This document shows positions 1 to 11,671 of a DNA stretch of 64,000 bases, piece by piece. The stretch is from Hippophae tibetana (lineage: Eukaryota > Streptophyta > Magnoliopsida > Rosales > Elaeagnaceae). The notes under the pieces are model-generated. The model searched no databases, was not told the DNA's origin, and saw nothing but the letters and a program-made list of their open reading frames with translations. Within the stretch, counting starts at the first letter, position 1; each line of letters opens with the position of its first letter. The position numbers and the translations under genes were made by a program. Location: positions 11,969,001 through 12,033,000 of the forward strand of contig CM072807.1 of assembly GCA_037013495.1 (NCBI GenBank). The letters run 5' to 3'.

Positions 1-281
1 CTAATACTAGATATTTTCCTAGCTTTGGGGCGCCTTGTGTTTCTACTACATCCATAAGTTCTTTCAGTATTCTTTCTAAGCATGTCTCCTTTTAGTAGTT
101 TAGAAAAGAGGCTTGCTTATAAGTACAGGATGTGTTATAGATTAAATGAAGGCTCAGTTGTTGTATACGACAATTATTCCATAAGGACCAGACTAATCCT
201 AATAAGCTATCCTAATAGCTGGCAGAGTATGTGCAAGGTCAAATATCATGGATGAAGCATCACTACAAAAGAAGAGCATAC

Positions 282-3200
282 GATGGTCTAAGGAACCATC
301 AACTGAATCAGTATGATCGTTCCTGAAGATACCATTTTGCCCCATTGCATTTGAGGGGCTTGGGGCTTGTGCCAAAGCATTCTCAAGTGCGTCCTTCCAC
401 TCGAAAAGGTCCTCCAAAGTTTCAGCCTGCGACCCAGGGAAAAAAAACCACTATTAGAAGCACATGGTAAGATATTGCTACGAAGTTATAGAAGAGCTAC
501 TGTATATTTAAATTTTGACCATAATTTCAAAGTGATCAAGTTTCCAACCTCTTCTTGATGTTTCTGACATACAAATAAAAGCATTTTGTTCACATGGTAC
601 TTTAAGTTCTTATCTTCTAACTTGGTCAACCAAGCGACCATTTAAATGCATCCATAAAATGTGGATAGCCAATGTGCTTTTAACTAGCAAGTAAACCAAA
701 ATTTTGATATTAAAAATAGCTAAAAAAATGCAGGATTATGCTTTCTGCATTATTCAGGAGCTCACGTGCCTTATTTCTGACTGAAGGCAATTTTTTTATT
801 TTATAGAACTTTATAGTGAATTCTGGTTAGATGGTCAAATAAAAAATGAAACATCAAGTAACTTGAGAAAATGAAAAATCCTAGAAACAAAGAGGCTTAT
901 AGGTTAAAGGAAGCCTAAAGAAAGGCAGAAGCACCTTAAGTGTGAAAGCCCGTCCATCACGACCATCAGGAAAGAGCACAGTCAACAGTTTTTTATCTAC
1001 TTTGAAGTCAACTCTAAAGAAAAATGTAGCACAGACTACAAGGTTATTGCATTGCCACTATCAGGAATAGGAAACAAGCAGAATGGAAACAGAAGAGTAA
1101 TTATTTCCAATTGAGGATTACAAGCCAACCTGCCTGAATTGTTGAGGTCAATACCACCAAGTGTCAGATTCACTTCACTTCCCTTTTGAGGAACAGCATT
1201 CTGAATAAGTTCAAAAGTAGAAATTTCAATCCTAAATAATGAATAACCAAGGCCAGAACAACAGGGTGGGGAGAAAAAACATGGGAGAAATAGATGCCCT
1301 AATAATAAAGTTGAATATTATAAATGAAGGAATATGAAGAAAAAAAATATCATAAATTAACATGGCCCACCCAAGCTCACAGGTTTGACTCGGTATTTTA
1401 TGAAGGGATAAGCCAACACAACACAATAACTATTGCTACTTAATGATTCCTGCCTAGCACAACCCTACTACATAAAACATCTCAAATATAATTCACTGTT
1501 TGCTCTTTCTCATACCCCTAGACTATTCTATTAGAGAAAATTTTATTATGCCTACATCTAAGTTCCTACTAAAATGGAGAACAGGTGGGGTACTAACAAT
1601 GATAATCTAATTAGTATATCTCATTTTAAGATATCGCAGGTCGTCATAAATTATTTGCAACCTAATGCAAATATCATCTTGTGGTGGTGTCTAAGTCAAA
1701 AGGATATGATAACAAGAAAGCTACACTTAATAGACAGAAAAGCAACATAAAAGTTACAACATGTAGATCCTTTTCTTTGTTATTTTGGTTTTTTGTGCAT
1801 CAATGTTGTACACTCTAAAAGAAGAAACACCAAGGGTAGCTAGCATGTAAACTGGTCGAATATATAATAAAATAGAATAGAGAAACTCTGAAGCATGAAC
1901 TATTGAAAACCCTAACTTCAAGTACGAGACATAAACTTTGATGTAATTACCACAATAGATAATGAGACACAAGATCAAGCATGCATGCATTTTTTTAACA
2001 AGGACAGGGTCATTTCTGAAGAAAACTAGTATGAGACATAAGATCAAGCATGCATGCATTTTTTTTAACAAGGATGAACTGCTTACAGGGTCACTTCTGA
2101 AGAAAACTAGTGAAGTACGAGTCAAGATAAACCATCTTTTCTTCCATGATGTCCATCCAATTCCTAAACAGAAATAATTAGAAAATAATATGTCAAAAAC
2201 AATAAAATCATTAGGACATGAAAAGTTTAAGTCACAGAGGACAAAATGATTTCACTTTGCTACATTTGACGGAAAAAAAACTGCAAGACTCAGAAAATTA
2301 ATAGTTTCTGCAAAAATGGAAACATGATGAAAAGTATTAGTCGTTTGTTATCCCTTTGCTACCTTCCCAACACCCAAGTAAGGCAAGGAGGATTAAATGA
2401 GTTAGCAAACCATTCGATCACTGTCTGTCTTTTATGGAAGTGTGTTTATACACAGAAATCTATAACCCATATACATCAGCATGCAGGCAGCAGAGGGATT
2501 CACAAATTCTAAATGATCACGATACTATCAAAGATAGTTTTCACTTTATATAATGCAAAGTGTATCTTTTATAAAAGAAAATTATTTTCATAAACTTTTA
2601 TGAAATAAAATCTGTTCTTTGATTTATGTAGAACAGACCTTTGGATGATAAAAATAGTGGCCCACTCTTGAAAACCTGTAAAATAATAAATATTTCAGAA
2701 TTGCAGAACTTGGGTTCTGGGATGACAGTATGACAAACAAGCACTGAGACTTAAAAACACATGAAGCAAAAATTAAAAACTGAAAACATGTAATGTAATG
2801 AAAAATACAGAAAACAAGAAATCTAAATCTTTATAATTTTCCCTTCATAGTATCAAATGCGGTCAAGGAACTCCAGATGCTAAGTCTAAAGAAAAATTTC
2901 ATGAGGGACATTAAACGATTCACTGTGAAAAGGCATATTTGTCAAACCTAAAGCATCATAAAATATACTTTGCCAATCGCCTAACAGAAAAACATTGTGA
3001 TGATTACAATGTTCAGGGGATGACACTTTATATGATGATGATGATGATTTTTATGTCTACAAATGATAATTCAACAAAAGGGTTATTAAATTCAGAGTCC
3101 ACATCTTCTGTCCCGAATTGTATGTCCTTTCTCTGTCCTTTCCATCAAAAATAGTCACATGTATTTTACTTACACATCTATTAATTAGAAGGAAAAGATT

Positions 3201-3749
3201 TATATGAAAAACTCAAAGTTAAAAAACTAAACTAAATTTGATTTTTTTCGCATTTCCCTTTATGAGAAAGTGCAACGGGTTGATAAGTAACAAGTATAGT
3301 TCTTTGACGTAAAAAAAATGCATATGGCAGTTTTTGATTGAAGAGAGACAATTTGTAGCAGGAGATCCGGAATCTTAGATTCAATGTTTGATAAAGATAA
3401 TTACCGTATTGCTAATGTTAGGACGCAAATGTTGACCTGATGGAGGAGCAGCAGCAACAGAAGGAGAACCACTTTCCCCCTAAATGACAACAATATATGA
3501 ACGTTTTGTCAAATAGTTTACCCAAAAAGAAAAAAAAACACTAAAAATTTGAGGAAATGATCAATGATATTCCTTGTAAGTATTGTTTGTCCTTAATCAC
3601 AATGTTGGTAATAAATATGAATTATGATGACGAATGTAAGTCTCCACCAAACTCAATAGCATAGGAAAGGAAGCTAAAAGATCAAAACAGGAACAGTACA
3701 GATAAATCAGACATACCTGAGGCTGTTGTTCTGTGTTTCGGTTAGTCAT
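282..3749 (-). CDS. REN1: PH-domain RhoGAP, REN1-like (5' seven coding exons; continues beyond left edge)
   Basis: Family role: GTPase-activating proteins of plant ROP GTPases that restrict active ROP at the plasma membrane during polar growth; the PH domain binds membrane lipid. Coding exons read from splice sites on the minus strand: 3717-3749, 3405-3479, 2639-2675, 2087-2163, 1130-1200, 935-1013 and about 282-426. All have GT/AG borders and joining phases that agree, giving about 172 residues. Residues 1-36 are a low-complexity leader starting MTNRNTEQQPQ; the PH domain runs about 37-150, with VFKSGPLF, SWKKRWFILTRTSLVFF, LTLGGIDLNNSG, LFPDGRDGRAFTL and the C-terminal helix Trp in LFEWKDALENAL. 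GQNGIF follows. The RhoGAP and coiled-coil parts should lie left of base 1. The end of exon 7 is uncertain: I chose the GTATGC donor next to 282, but the frame stays open to a stop near 199. REN1 is chosen over the PHGAP1/2 paralogues from the GIGWTSW and FFRSDP wording and the MTNRN start. Confidence 0.85.
1962..2111 (-). repeat. Tandem duplication covering the end of REN1-like exon 4 and adjoining intron
   Basis: Two adjacent direct copies, 1962-2030 and 2031-2111, share the pattern ATGAGACA(C/T)AAGATCAAGC, a run of T, AACAAGGA, then AGGGTCA(T/C)TTCTGAAG and AAAACTAGT. The right copy holds the real 3' end of exon 4 (LVFFRSDP) and its GTAAGC donor at 2081-2086. The left copy has an exon-like LVFFR(N)DP piece but lacks about 12 bases that include the donor, so it should not be spliced as an exon. 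It therefore lies in intron 4. Confidence 0.8.
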
Positions 3750-4320
3750 CTCTTGATCCCAAAAAAACTCAACCCAGAAAACTGGAAACCCAAATCAACA
3801 ATGTCCTGCACCAACATTGATCAAATTCACAATAGAACCCAACGATCGTATACCAAATAAAAACAATAGCCCCAAAATCAAAACAGAAACACCCAGAAAA
3901 AGTAAAAAAAAAAATGGAAAACATTCCACCTATATGACAATATAAAATGTGGAATGAGAAACGTGCATAGGAAACATACCCAGCATAGGAATCTTAACAA
4001 AAACAAAGAATTGGAGAGAAGAAAGAATACAATGATGAAAGGGAAAGGTAAAAGGGAAACAGGGTATTCCTATTCCAATTACTGTTTTGAGTTTCTCTCT
4101 CCTTCTCTTTCTCTATGTCTCACATCACTTCCTGAAGTTGAGCCAAAATTGGTGTTGGTTTATTCCAATTTCCCCAAACGGGAAATCAATAACTGGGTGG
4201 TCAAGCAAATGCAAAAGAAAAGAGCGCCGTGGAGAGCGGGCCCTTTTATTATGCGGCAGTTATACACGTCAAATCCCCTCGTTTTCTTAGTCTTCGGCTA
4301 AACTCAACATCTTGGAGGGA
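3750..4320 (-). promoter_or_regulatory. Promoter and 5' leader region of the REN1-like gene
   Basis: Upstream of the start codon on the minus strand. The leader next to the ATG ends a possible 5'-UTR exon whose acceptor (GGTGCAG) lies just right of 3805, so a 5'-UTR intron is likely. Further upstream is a purine-rich GAGAGAAA-type tract (about 4085-4115), common in plant leaders, then a GC-richer block and a weak TATA-like ATAATAAAAG near 4245. ORFs read on the plus strand here are antisense to the leader and are not convincing. Transcription start not determined. Confidence 0.45.
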
Positions 4321-6179
4321 AAAGCTCCAACCTATTCCTTCACTATTGCATCTTACTTCCCACATCGTTCAAGTTTTTCTTTAATGTTAACTACATTTTA
4401 CGCCGAGACGCATGGTGTGAATTGTGAAAAAATTTAAAAAAGTTTAGTTGATTATAATTATGTTGATAACTTTACATATAATGATAAAATTAATTATAAT
4501 TTAATTTTAAAAAATAACAATATTAAGTGTATTAAAATTAATTATATTTCTAACCGATTACAAATATTTTAGACCTAATTGTAACTAATTATAAATATTT
4601 TGAATATGTTTCTAAGTATCTAAATGAATGATTTTATCATAATATTTTTTAAAAATACACGTAAAATGTATATATTATAATTTTGTTATAAATTTAAAGG
4701 AAAATTATTGATTGTAAATCATTTTATTGTTACATATAACATTGTGTAAAGTAATTATAACTATGTAAATTTTTTAGGCTTTTTAACAACTTCTCATAAG
4801 TCTTGACATAAAACATTGATAACTTTTATTGTTGAGAAAATAACATTTATAACACACTTAAAATTTATAACTATCAAATAACATAATTCTATTCTTATAT
4901 CTTTATTAAAAAAAAGTCAAACTCAAAACATTTAATATTAAACATCAAGTTAAATGTCATACAATTTTAATTTTAATCAATTACATCCTTCAAATATTAA
5001 ACTATATTTAATTAAACATATTAAATATTATTACAAATTATTTATATTATTATAAATATTAATGTTGTTATTTTATGTAATTTTTCAACTATTTTAAAAT
5101 AATATTATAAAAGTGTTGTATGTCAAACTCATTGAGCCACATACTTCTATATTGATAATAAAAAATCTTAAAACCTATAAATTATACATGAAAATTATAT
5201 CAAATAATATCTTTAAAATTTACAATAATAAAAATAACATATTAATAATATTAGATTGGTTAAATTGAAATAATTTTAACATTAATCGAATCTAAATAAT
5301 CAAAATTTAATTTGAATGATGTCTAACTATAATGTGTTCAATATAAATTGTTTAGATCGTGCTTTTTTTAATGTAAAAATAAATTATCAATATATAAATA
5401 TTATTTTTATAGATGTATTATATAAATTTTGTTTTTACATTATATTTTAATATATTGAATTATGCATGAAACATGTATTGCCATAAAAATGAATTTTTAG
5501 CTTTTTAGTTTCAATTATCAAGTTAATAATGACAAGTTGGTTCACTTTAAGGATATGGTTATAATAAATGTGAAAAATATTATACAAGTAATTTTATTAA
5601 TATTATTTAGATATTTTAGTTATATGATTTTTACAAAGGATACATAAATCATTCGATTTTTAAAATTATAATATTTTAGTCACATAATTTTTTAAAATTG
5701 TGACACTTTAGTCATATAACTTTGAAATTATATGACTAAAGTGTCATGATTTTAAAAATTAAATAACTTATATGTCCTTTATAAAAGTCATGAGTGTTCT
5801 AATGATACAAACAAAATGGTTTCAAGAATTAGTCACCTTGATTAAATTATGTTAATAATTCATATTATTTTAAAATAAAAATATTTAAATAATCATGGTT
5901 TGAACAAAATTTAAAAAATATTTAAATAATCATCCCACGAATATGGTGTTTAACATATAAGTTTTCTTTTAGAAACTTTATTCATCACAAGGCATATCCT
6001 AAAACATTAAATCAAATGCATAAAAACAAATCACAATTGAGAGAATTAATAAGAAGTTATGAAAAAAATCTTCATTAATAATCAATCACTCATCTGACAT
6101 TTCTACTATTATTTAATAACAAAATAAAAAAGGAAAAATAACATAATTCATTAAGAATTAATTATACTTAATATCCATT
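4321..6179. other. AT-rich intergenic DNA
   Basis: No open frame of note, no recognisable domain and no LTR. Apart from the foldback repeat at 5622-5793, I see only AT-rich simple sequence. Confidence 0.6.
5622..5793. repeat. Foldback (MITE-like) inverted repeat
   Basis: The centre is a perfect 19-bp inverted repeat, 5701-5719 against 5728-5746 (TGACACTTTAGTCATATAA and its complement), with an 8-base loop. Imperfect arms extend outward on both sides: TTTTTACAAAGGA near 5627 pairs with TCCTTTATAAAAG near 5773. No transposase. This looks like a small non-autonomous DNA element or a foldback repeat; target duplications were not resolved. Confidence 0.6.
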
Positions 6180-8400
6180 TTCAAGATCATTGGCCCATGT
6201 AGCAGTTATCTTGGTTCTCAGTTCTATAAAAGGTACAATTCCTAGTAACTTTGTCATTACATTAACCAACTACTCTTCATCAAGGTATACTCAATATCAA
6301 CTAACTCATTCATGATCCTCTTACAAATAAAATGAAAATTTACCTCAACATGTTTAGTTTTATAATGAAACATGAGATTCCTTACTAATGAACCATCTTT
6401 CATATTTTCACAATAAAATATAGGCAAAATGTTAATGAAATCTTCATTTTATCAAGAATATTTTCAATCCACATTACTTCAACGAGAGTCAAGGCTAAAG
6501 AACAAAATTTTGATTTAGTTAATGATCTAGAAAAACAACTTTATAGCTATTAGAACTCAAGAAACCAAAGATTACTCAAAAAAAACACACACATCATCCA
6601 CTAGTATTCTTCTTACCATCTGAGCATGGTGCTCAGTCGATAATCATGTATACAATTAAGCTAAAAATATCAATTCTAACCAATTGTAGTCTATAATTCA
6701 TAGTTTTCTTAAGATAACGTAAAAACCTCTTAACACACAACAAGTGAGCATCTATTGGACATTGTAAGAATTAGTATAGTTTGTTCACTAAAACAATAAT
6801 GTTTGTCTATATAAGTATACAGTATTGTAGAGCCATACTATAGACCTATACTGAGTTGTATATGCTAGAGGTTAACCACCATATTTAGAAGGTTCTTTTC
6901 GGGTGTCAAAGGAGTTGTAACTAGTTTTGAATCAACTAATTAAGCCTTTTCTAGTAACTACATATGTATTTCTGTTGGCATAAATGCAAACCAAAATTAT
7001 TCCTTGTTACTTCAATGACAAGGAATTAATGTAAATCTCTCAAATCTTTTAATGTAAAAACATTATGCAGCTTTGAATCTATTGTTGTACAAAATTATGA
7101 TCACTTCTAGTCATTATGATATAATCAACGTAAATAAGGAAGATAACCAGTCTTATACCATTATCCAAAATTATCATTGAGGCATCTTCTTGAAAACAAG
7201 CAAAACCCTATAACATTAAACAAGAACTCAACTTAGTGTACTAAGCCTTATGAGCCTTACACACATGATTTGAATAATTTGGATGCACAAACCCCTCGGG
7301 TTGATAAACTTCTTCTTCTAAATCTCATTAAGAAATGTATTACTAATATCTAACAGTTTCACACACCACTATTTAGACAAGGTTTGTGTAAGCACAATTC
7401 GAATGGTTATAGGTTTCATAACAAGAATGTCTCTTCGTAATCCATATCTTATGGATATAAGTATCCCTTGGTAATTATTTTACTCTTGCATGTATCATTC
7501 CAAATACTTGTCAAGCTTTAGTTAATAAAAAACACCCACTTATTGCTTATGATCTTTGCATCTCTTAAGGTTTAACCAATACCCAAGTTTCATTATTTAA
7601 GAAAGCATCATACTTTTTTTTCATTGAATCAACTAATTCAGGGTGTTTAAAAGTAAATTTTACTCAACTATGAATAGGTAAAATCACAAACATAGCTAGT
7701 GCTTTAGATTTAAAAACCCTTGACATAAACCTAGTTTTCATCTTATGAACATTTTCAGTTAGATGATGGAAGAGAAAATAGGAATACTTAAAGAAATACC
7801 TTGATAGAGGATAAAAAACATGATGTTTAAAAATAGGAATTGTATGTACAAGTGCAGTGTAGTTGAAGTGATACTATCATTAGGATAGGTAGCCATAGAA
7901 AAAAAAAGGTACTTACATTGGCGAGGAAAAGCTAACTTGCTTAAAAAATGGAAGTAAAAATAGACAAATCAATAGTGAAAATGTGTATCAATGCACAAGG
8001 AGATATTGCAATTTGAATAGTAGGTGGAGGAAGTGTTACAACATTATATACAATTCTATGTTTACCAAGGTTTTATGTTAATTGAACAATGTGAGTTGAG
8101 TTAGAAAGAGATAAAGGTTTAGAAGATAAATGTGTAGAAACAAACTTTAAGGTAAGAAAATGAGATTCGTCAAAAATAATATGTAAAGTAATATACACTT
8201 TTTTTTATACTAGATCTGAGCACACATAACCCTTTTAATGCTCAAGGTATCTTAAGAAAATACAAGGTATTGATCTCATGTCAAGCTTATTACTAGCATA
8301 AGGTATGATATATACATAGCATAAACACTCAAAAAAATTCAATTTAACTTTAAATAAAAAAAAATTCTTTATTTTATTTTGCACTTAATATCTTTTATGA
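6180..8400 (-). pseudogene. Decayed Ty1-copia pol fragment (integrase C-terminus to RNase H)
   Basis: Minus-strand translation, with many stops and shifts, still shows copia landmarks in the right order. Near 8320-8150 there is an integrase C-terminal block resembling LCYVY..PYASNKLDMRS..C(I)FLRY and later IIFDESHF. Near 7330-7265 are the RT motifs NTFLNE and INPRGFVHPNY. Near 7140-7095 is YVDY in place of YVDD, followed by (M)TRSDH. Near 6370-6310 is the RNase H tail KTKHVEVNFHFI. No protease, gag or LTRs were identified. It is non-functional: the RT catalytic motif is altered and the frame is broken throughout. Confidence 0.7.
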
Positions 8401-8514
8401 TAAATTAAGATTTTTTCCTCCCCTAAATAACTTAAACTTTTTTTTTTTGACAAATAATACATGAACACTTTGTTAATAACATGACATAAGTAATAACCTA
8501 AGCTTTTAAAAAAA

Positions 8515-8952
8515 TTGAGATATTTTGTAAGTTAGTAATAATTGTATTTCAAAAATTAGTCAAAAATGTTAAGTAAAATAAGAACCATCTCTAACAAAAT
8601 GAGCATAACTTTTTATAGAATACTCGAAATCATAAGTCGTAAATTTTAATAGAAAATATAATTCAATAATATTTTAATGGTATATGAAATTATTAACAAT
8701 ATTTTGTGAATTAGTACAGTTTATATTTCAAAAATATTTAATATAATCTAAATAATATTTAGTAAAATAGGCATAAATTTTTATAAGAAATTTAAAATTA
8801 CATTCTGTAAAATTTATTAGAAACTACAATTCTAATGTTTTTTAATGGTATATGAAATGAATCATTTATTAAAAATTCAAAACTACAATCCGTAAAATTT
8901 ATTAAAAACTAAAATTTTAGTATTTTCTAATGGTATATGAAACGAATCATAA
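8515..8952. repeat. Degenerate tandem repeat, about 165-180 bp unit, 2.5 copies
   Basis: Three successive blocks end with the shared string TAATGGTATATGAAA (near 8676, 8845 and 8930), preceded by variable TTTA(T/A)TAGAAA and GTAAA-TTT segments. The first two blocks also share ATTTTGT(A/G)A(G/A)TTAGTA and (A/G)GCATAA(C/A)TTTTTATA. Copies are strongly diverged. No coding potential. Confidence 0.6.
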
Positions 8953-9443
8953 ATCATAATATTTTGTTTGATTTCTAATTCAACATGTCTTTGTTTGTCA
9001 ATATATTTAACTATAAAGATGTATATTTCTTAAAAAATAATTAAAATAAATTAAATAAATAATCAACAATTTAAAAATAAGTGTATAAAAAGAAATTAAA
9101 TTATTATTTTAAAACTAATTATTATAAAGTGTCATATTTCATTAATTATTTTTAATTGATTTACTTATATTTCTAATAGAATGAAAAATGATTTATTTGG
9201 GAATCATTGGTGTAAATGGGATGTAACACCCTTTCTCACGCCAATATCATCCCAACCCATTACAAATTTAAATGGTACAAAATGCAATAAATTTTTAAAT
9301 ATAATGAATTTTATCATAAGTTAAATAGAAAACCATCATATTTTACATTTATAGTTATTGATGGTAATCTATTTATTAGATCAACAATTAGAGATTGTAA
9401 ATGTAACCTCATTTGTTGTGTGGATTTTATGCAATGAAGTGTT
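8953..9443. other. AT-rich spacer, possible LTR scrap
   Basis: AT-rich, no gene. At about 9221-9260 a TGTAACACCC-type string followed by CACGCCAATATC resembles the start of some plant gypsy LTRs in plus orientation, but no partner copy was found, so this is only a hint. Confidence 0.35.
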
Positions 9444-10620
9444 TTAGATTGTCATATTCGAGGTCTTTTTAGTTACGAATATGAACTGGATGTGATGATA
9501 TGCTACTCTACTCAAATTTTCACTAAAATAAGCAACTGGACGACCTTCTTGCAACAAAATAGCTCCAATACCTATTTTCAAAGCATCACACTCAATTTCA
9601 AAAGTTTTAGCAAAGTTAGACAAGACAAGCAAAGGTGCATTAGTTAAATCTTCTTTGATCATATTAAATTCCTTTTCTTGTTCTTCCCCCCACTTAAACG
9701 ATACATTTTTCTTGATGATTTTAGTAAGAGGGGTGGCTAAGCTACTAAAATCATGCATAAATCATCTATTGAAACTAGCTAAGCCATGGAAGCTCCTCAC
9801 TTGGCTAATTGTTATAAGCGATGGCCACTCTTGGATTGCCTTCATCTTTTCCTCATCAACCTCAATTCCTCTCTTACTAACAACAAAACCAAGAAACACA
9901 AATTTATCTGAGTATAATGTGCACTTCTTGAGGTTAGCATACAACCTTTCTATCCTTAAAATTTTCAAAACAAATTTTAAATGCATAACACATTCTTGCA
10001 TGTTTTTTTTTCTATAAATTAGGATATCATCAAAATACACAACTACAAATCTACCAATAAATGCATGCAAAACATGGTTCATCAAACACATAAATGTGCT
10101 TAGAGCATTAGTTAAACCGAAAGGCATCATTAAGCACTCATACAAATCATATTTAATCTTAAAAGCAATTTTTCATTTGTCACCTTCCTTCATCCTAATT
10201 TGATGATATTCACTCTTAAGATCAATTTTTGTAAAGACACAAGAATCATGCAATTCATCCAGCATATCATCTAATCTAGGAATGAATGACAATACTTTAA
10301 CGTTATGATGTTGATGGATCGGTAGTCAATACACATCTTTCATGTTCTATCCTTCTTAGGAACTAATAGTACTAGAACCGCACAAGGACTCATGCTTCCA
10401 CGTACATACCCCTTCTCCAATAATTCACTTATCTTTGAAGTTCCTTGGCCTCCTCAAGATTACTCTTATAAGTAGGTTGGTTTAGAATTGATGCACCAGG
10501 TATGAAGCCAATTTGATGTTCAATCCCTTGAATTAGAGGTGAGCCATTAGGTACATCTTTAAGAAGGACATTTTCAAAATCCTACAAAAGAGAAACAATA
10601 TCACTCGGTAAGGCACCAAT
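9444..10620 (-). pseudogene. Ty3-gypsy reverse transcriptase and partial RNase H
   Basis: The minus-strand reading from about 10600 gives an RT spacer (GSPLIQGIEHQIGFIPGA), then [53 protein letters not shown] and the catalytic box VVYFDDILIY (about 10035-10005). FLGFVVSKRGIEVDEEKMKAI and the connection SFHGLASF follow. A second frame (9758-9444) supplies the RNase H start: PLTKIIKKN, FKWGEEQEKEF, APLLVLSNF and IECDA (family normally ECDAS), GIGAILLQEGRPVAYFSE. Stops and at least one frame change separate the blocks. The reading ends after HHIQ at the broken left edge. Not functional. Confidence 0.85.
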
Positions 10621-11144
10621 GAGATCATTAGGACATAAAAGAGCTTCCTTGTACATGAGTACAATAAAGGACTGATGTGAAAATAATGCTATCTTGATCT
10701 CACTTTTTTTTTTGCAATATAATTGAATTTTTCCTCTCTTGTTCTCACTATTTCCGAAATCCTCACTCTTTTCTTTTTCACTTTGATCAATGTTGTTCTC
10801 TCCTTTTTTTAAACTCTTTTTTTTTCAACTTTGACCTTCCTTTCTTTTTTCTTTTTTTCATTTGATCTTTGTAACTTTAATTGGTCATCCCTAACCTATT
10901 TTGTAGTTAATAGTACAAGAGTAATAGGTTGCCCTGTAAGAGTGAAAGAATACTTATTTATGAATCCATCATGCATAACCCTCAAATCATACTATTATGG
11001 TCTCCCCAATAATAAATGACATGTGTGCATAGGAACTACATCAAAAAACATCTTACCCTCATATTTTCCAATGGATAATTCCACCAATACTTGTCTTGTC
11101 ACCTTGACTTCACCACTTTCATTCAACCATTGAAGTCGGTAAGG

Positions 11145-11671
11145 TTAAGGATGTTTCAAGGTAGTTAATGTCAATTTCTCCACCAAATCAGTGCTAGCTA
11201 AATTTGTGCAACTTCCTTCATTAATAATGACACTACAAATTTTTTTATTTACAAAGAATCGGGTATGAAACAAGTTCTCCCTTTGGTTACTTTCTTCCTC
11301 TTTAACCTGTACATTGAAAACTTGCCTTGCTACCAATAAATCTCTAACCATAGCATTTTGTTCATCATCGGCATCCTCTAAAGATGGTTCATCATCATCA
11401 TCATCTACCTCTTCCTCATTCTCCAACTCAAGCTCTCCTTGAGCATTTATCACCATCATTATTTTGTTTACACATTGGCTCGCTATGTGTCCCTACCCTT
11501 TACATTTAAAACACTTGAGATCACATTTTTAGAACTCAAAGTCTCAGTGTTACCTAAGGTAGTGACGGTCTTTGAGTTTTCATTCTTAGATAGTTTAAGT
11601 TTTGGCTTATTTTGTAGTTGCTCGTTCCTTTTTGGAACTATCTTCCATGGATTGTGGTAGCCATAAGTTGT
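11145..11671 (-). pseudogene. Ty3-gypsy zinc knuckle and retropepsin fragment
   Basis: Just left of the solo LTR, the minus strand reads a CX2CX4HX4C zinc knuckle (CFKCKG, stop, GHIASQC; about 11520-11465), an acidic stretch of Asp and Glu (about 11400), then LLVARQVFNVQ and the retropepsin region FVNKKICSVIINEGSCTNL. The catalytic motif normally D-[ST]-G reads E-G-S here, so the active-site Asp is lost. Together with the gag block at 13774-14645 this was one gag-pro before the LTR insertion. Confidence 0.75.

Noticed and set aside
3954..4301. Plus-strand 115-codon ORF and overlapping frame at 4087-4290
   Set aside because: Antisense to the leader and promoter of the REN1-like gene, low-complexity ends, no domain.
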